From the NCBI GenBank assembly GCA_905213155.1, contig CAJMHI010000074.1, positions 1 to 5,874 on the forward strand: 5,874 bases of DNA, written 5' to 3'. This DNA is from an uncultured Acidaminococcus sp. Its GTDB lineage: Bacteria > Bacillota > Negativicutes > Acidaminococcales > Acidaminococcaceae. Position numbers and translations under genes: made by a program. Positions 5,720 to 5,874 of the stretch are shown here, piece by piece. The notes beneath the pieces are model-generated. The model worked only from the letters and a program-made list of their open reading frames with translations, did not search any database and was not told where the DNA came from. How positions within the stretch are numbered: position 1 is the first letter of the stretch; each line of letters begins with the position of its first letter.

Positions 5720-5874
5720 GGGAAAAATAAAAATATTTTTTCCTGTTTTCCTGAACCCAGCAATAAATTGATATTTTGACCGCAGAAGCTGATATCTTGA
5801 TTTTTCAGAAAAAACTATAAGGTAAATTGTAAAATGAAACTGAACAGCAAAAATTAAAATGACCCATAGCAGGT
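5720..5874. other. AT-rich intergenic DNA with short repeats, no gene seen
   Basis: No convincing reading frame or RNA gene is visible; the only ATG-led frame noted (5834-5857) is seven codons. The stretch holds an imperfect inverted repeat of GGAAAAATA and TATTTTTTCC (5721-5743), and a second copy of TTTTTCCTGT (5737-5746) that repeats 5707-5716 from the promoter. Two near-identical 11-mers, TGATATTTTGA (5769-5779) and TGATATCTTGA (5790-5800), start 21 bases apart. It may include the control region of a gene to the right of the window, but no clear promoter pair was found. Confidence 0.5.

Noticed and set aside
5834..5857. Short frame starting with ATG near the right edge
   Set aside because: It stops after seven codons and lacks a convincing ribosome binding site.

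Overview
The window looks like the chromosome of a low- to mid-GC Firmicute. A member of the Negativicutes (for example the Acidaminococcus group) is my best guess, based on general protein character rather than any marker gene. It contains five protein-coding genes, the tail of a group II intron, two intrinsic terminators and one consensus-grade promoter.

Left part (1-2350, + strand): the window opens inside the last bases of a group II intron. The 3' strand of domain V and the whole of domain VI, with its bulged branch-point A, occupy 1-55. About 60 bases later comes metQ, a methionine-binding lipoprotein of the MetNIQ ABC transporter. An M20 metallopeptidase of the carboxypeptidase S / PM20D1 type follows after 18 bases, with its ribosome binding site overlapping the metQ stop codon. 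The pair probably takes up methionine or methionine-containing derivatives and releases amino acids from peptides or N-acyl amino acids. The transporter's ATPase and permease genes are not in the window. A strong bidirectional terminator (2307-2350) ends this unit and the convergent one.

Right part (2350-5874, - strand): reading leftward, a TetR-family regulator gene (5629-5075) is driven by a perfect TTGACA-N17-TATAAT promoter with a 12-bp palindrome just past the expected transcription start, which suggests autoregulation. It is closed by its own terminator. Next come an unrecognised 321-residue polytopic membrane protein with a probable signal peptide and, 15 bases downstream, a 544-residue protein with two AAA+ modules like CDC48/p97 but no N-terminal CDC48 domain. 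The spacing implies that the last two form one transcript, so an ATP-driven unfoldase or remodelling machine may act with or on the membrane protein. This TetR - membrane protein - double-AAA cassette is the least explained part of the window and the best candidate for an undescribed system. Its function cannot be read from the sequence.

The final 240 bases (5630-5874) hold the tetR promoter region and AT-rich DNA with short repeats. I see no gene there.
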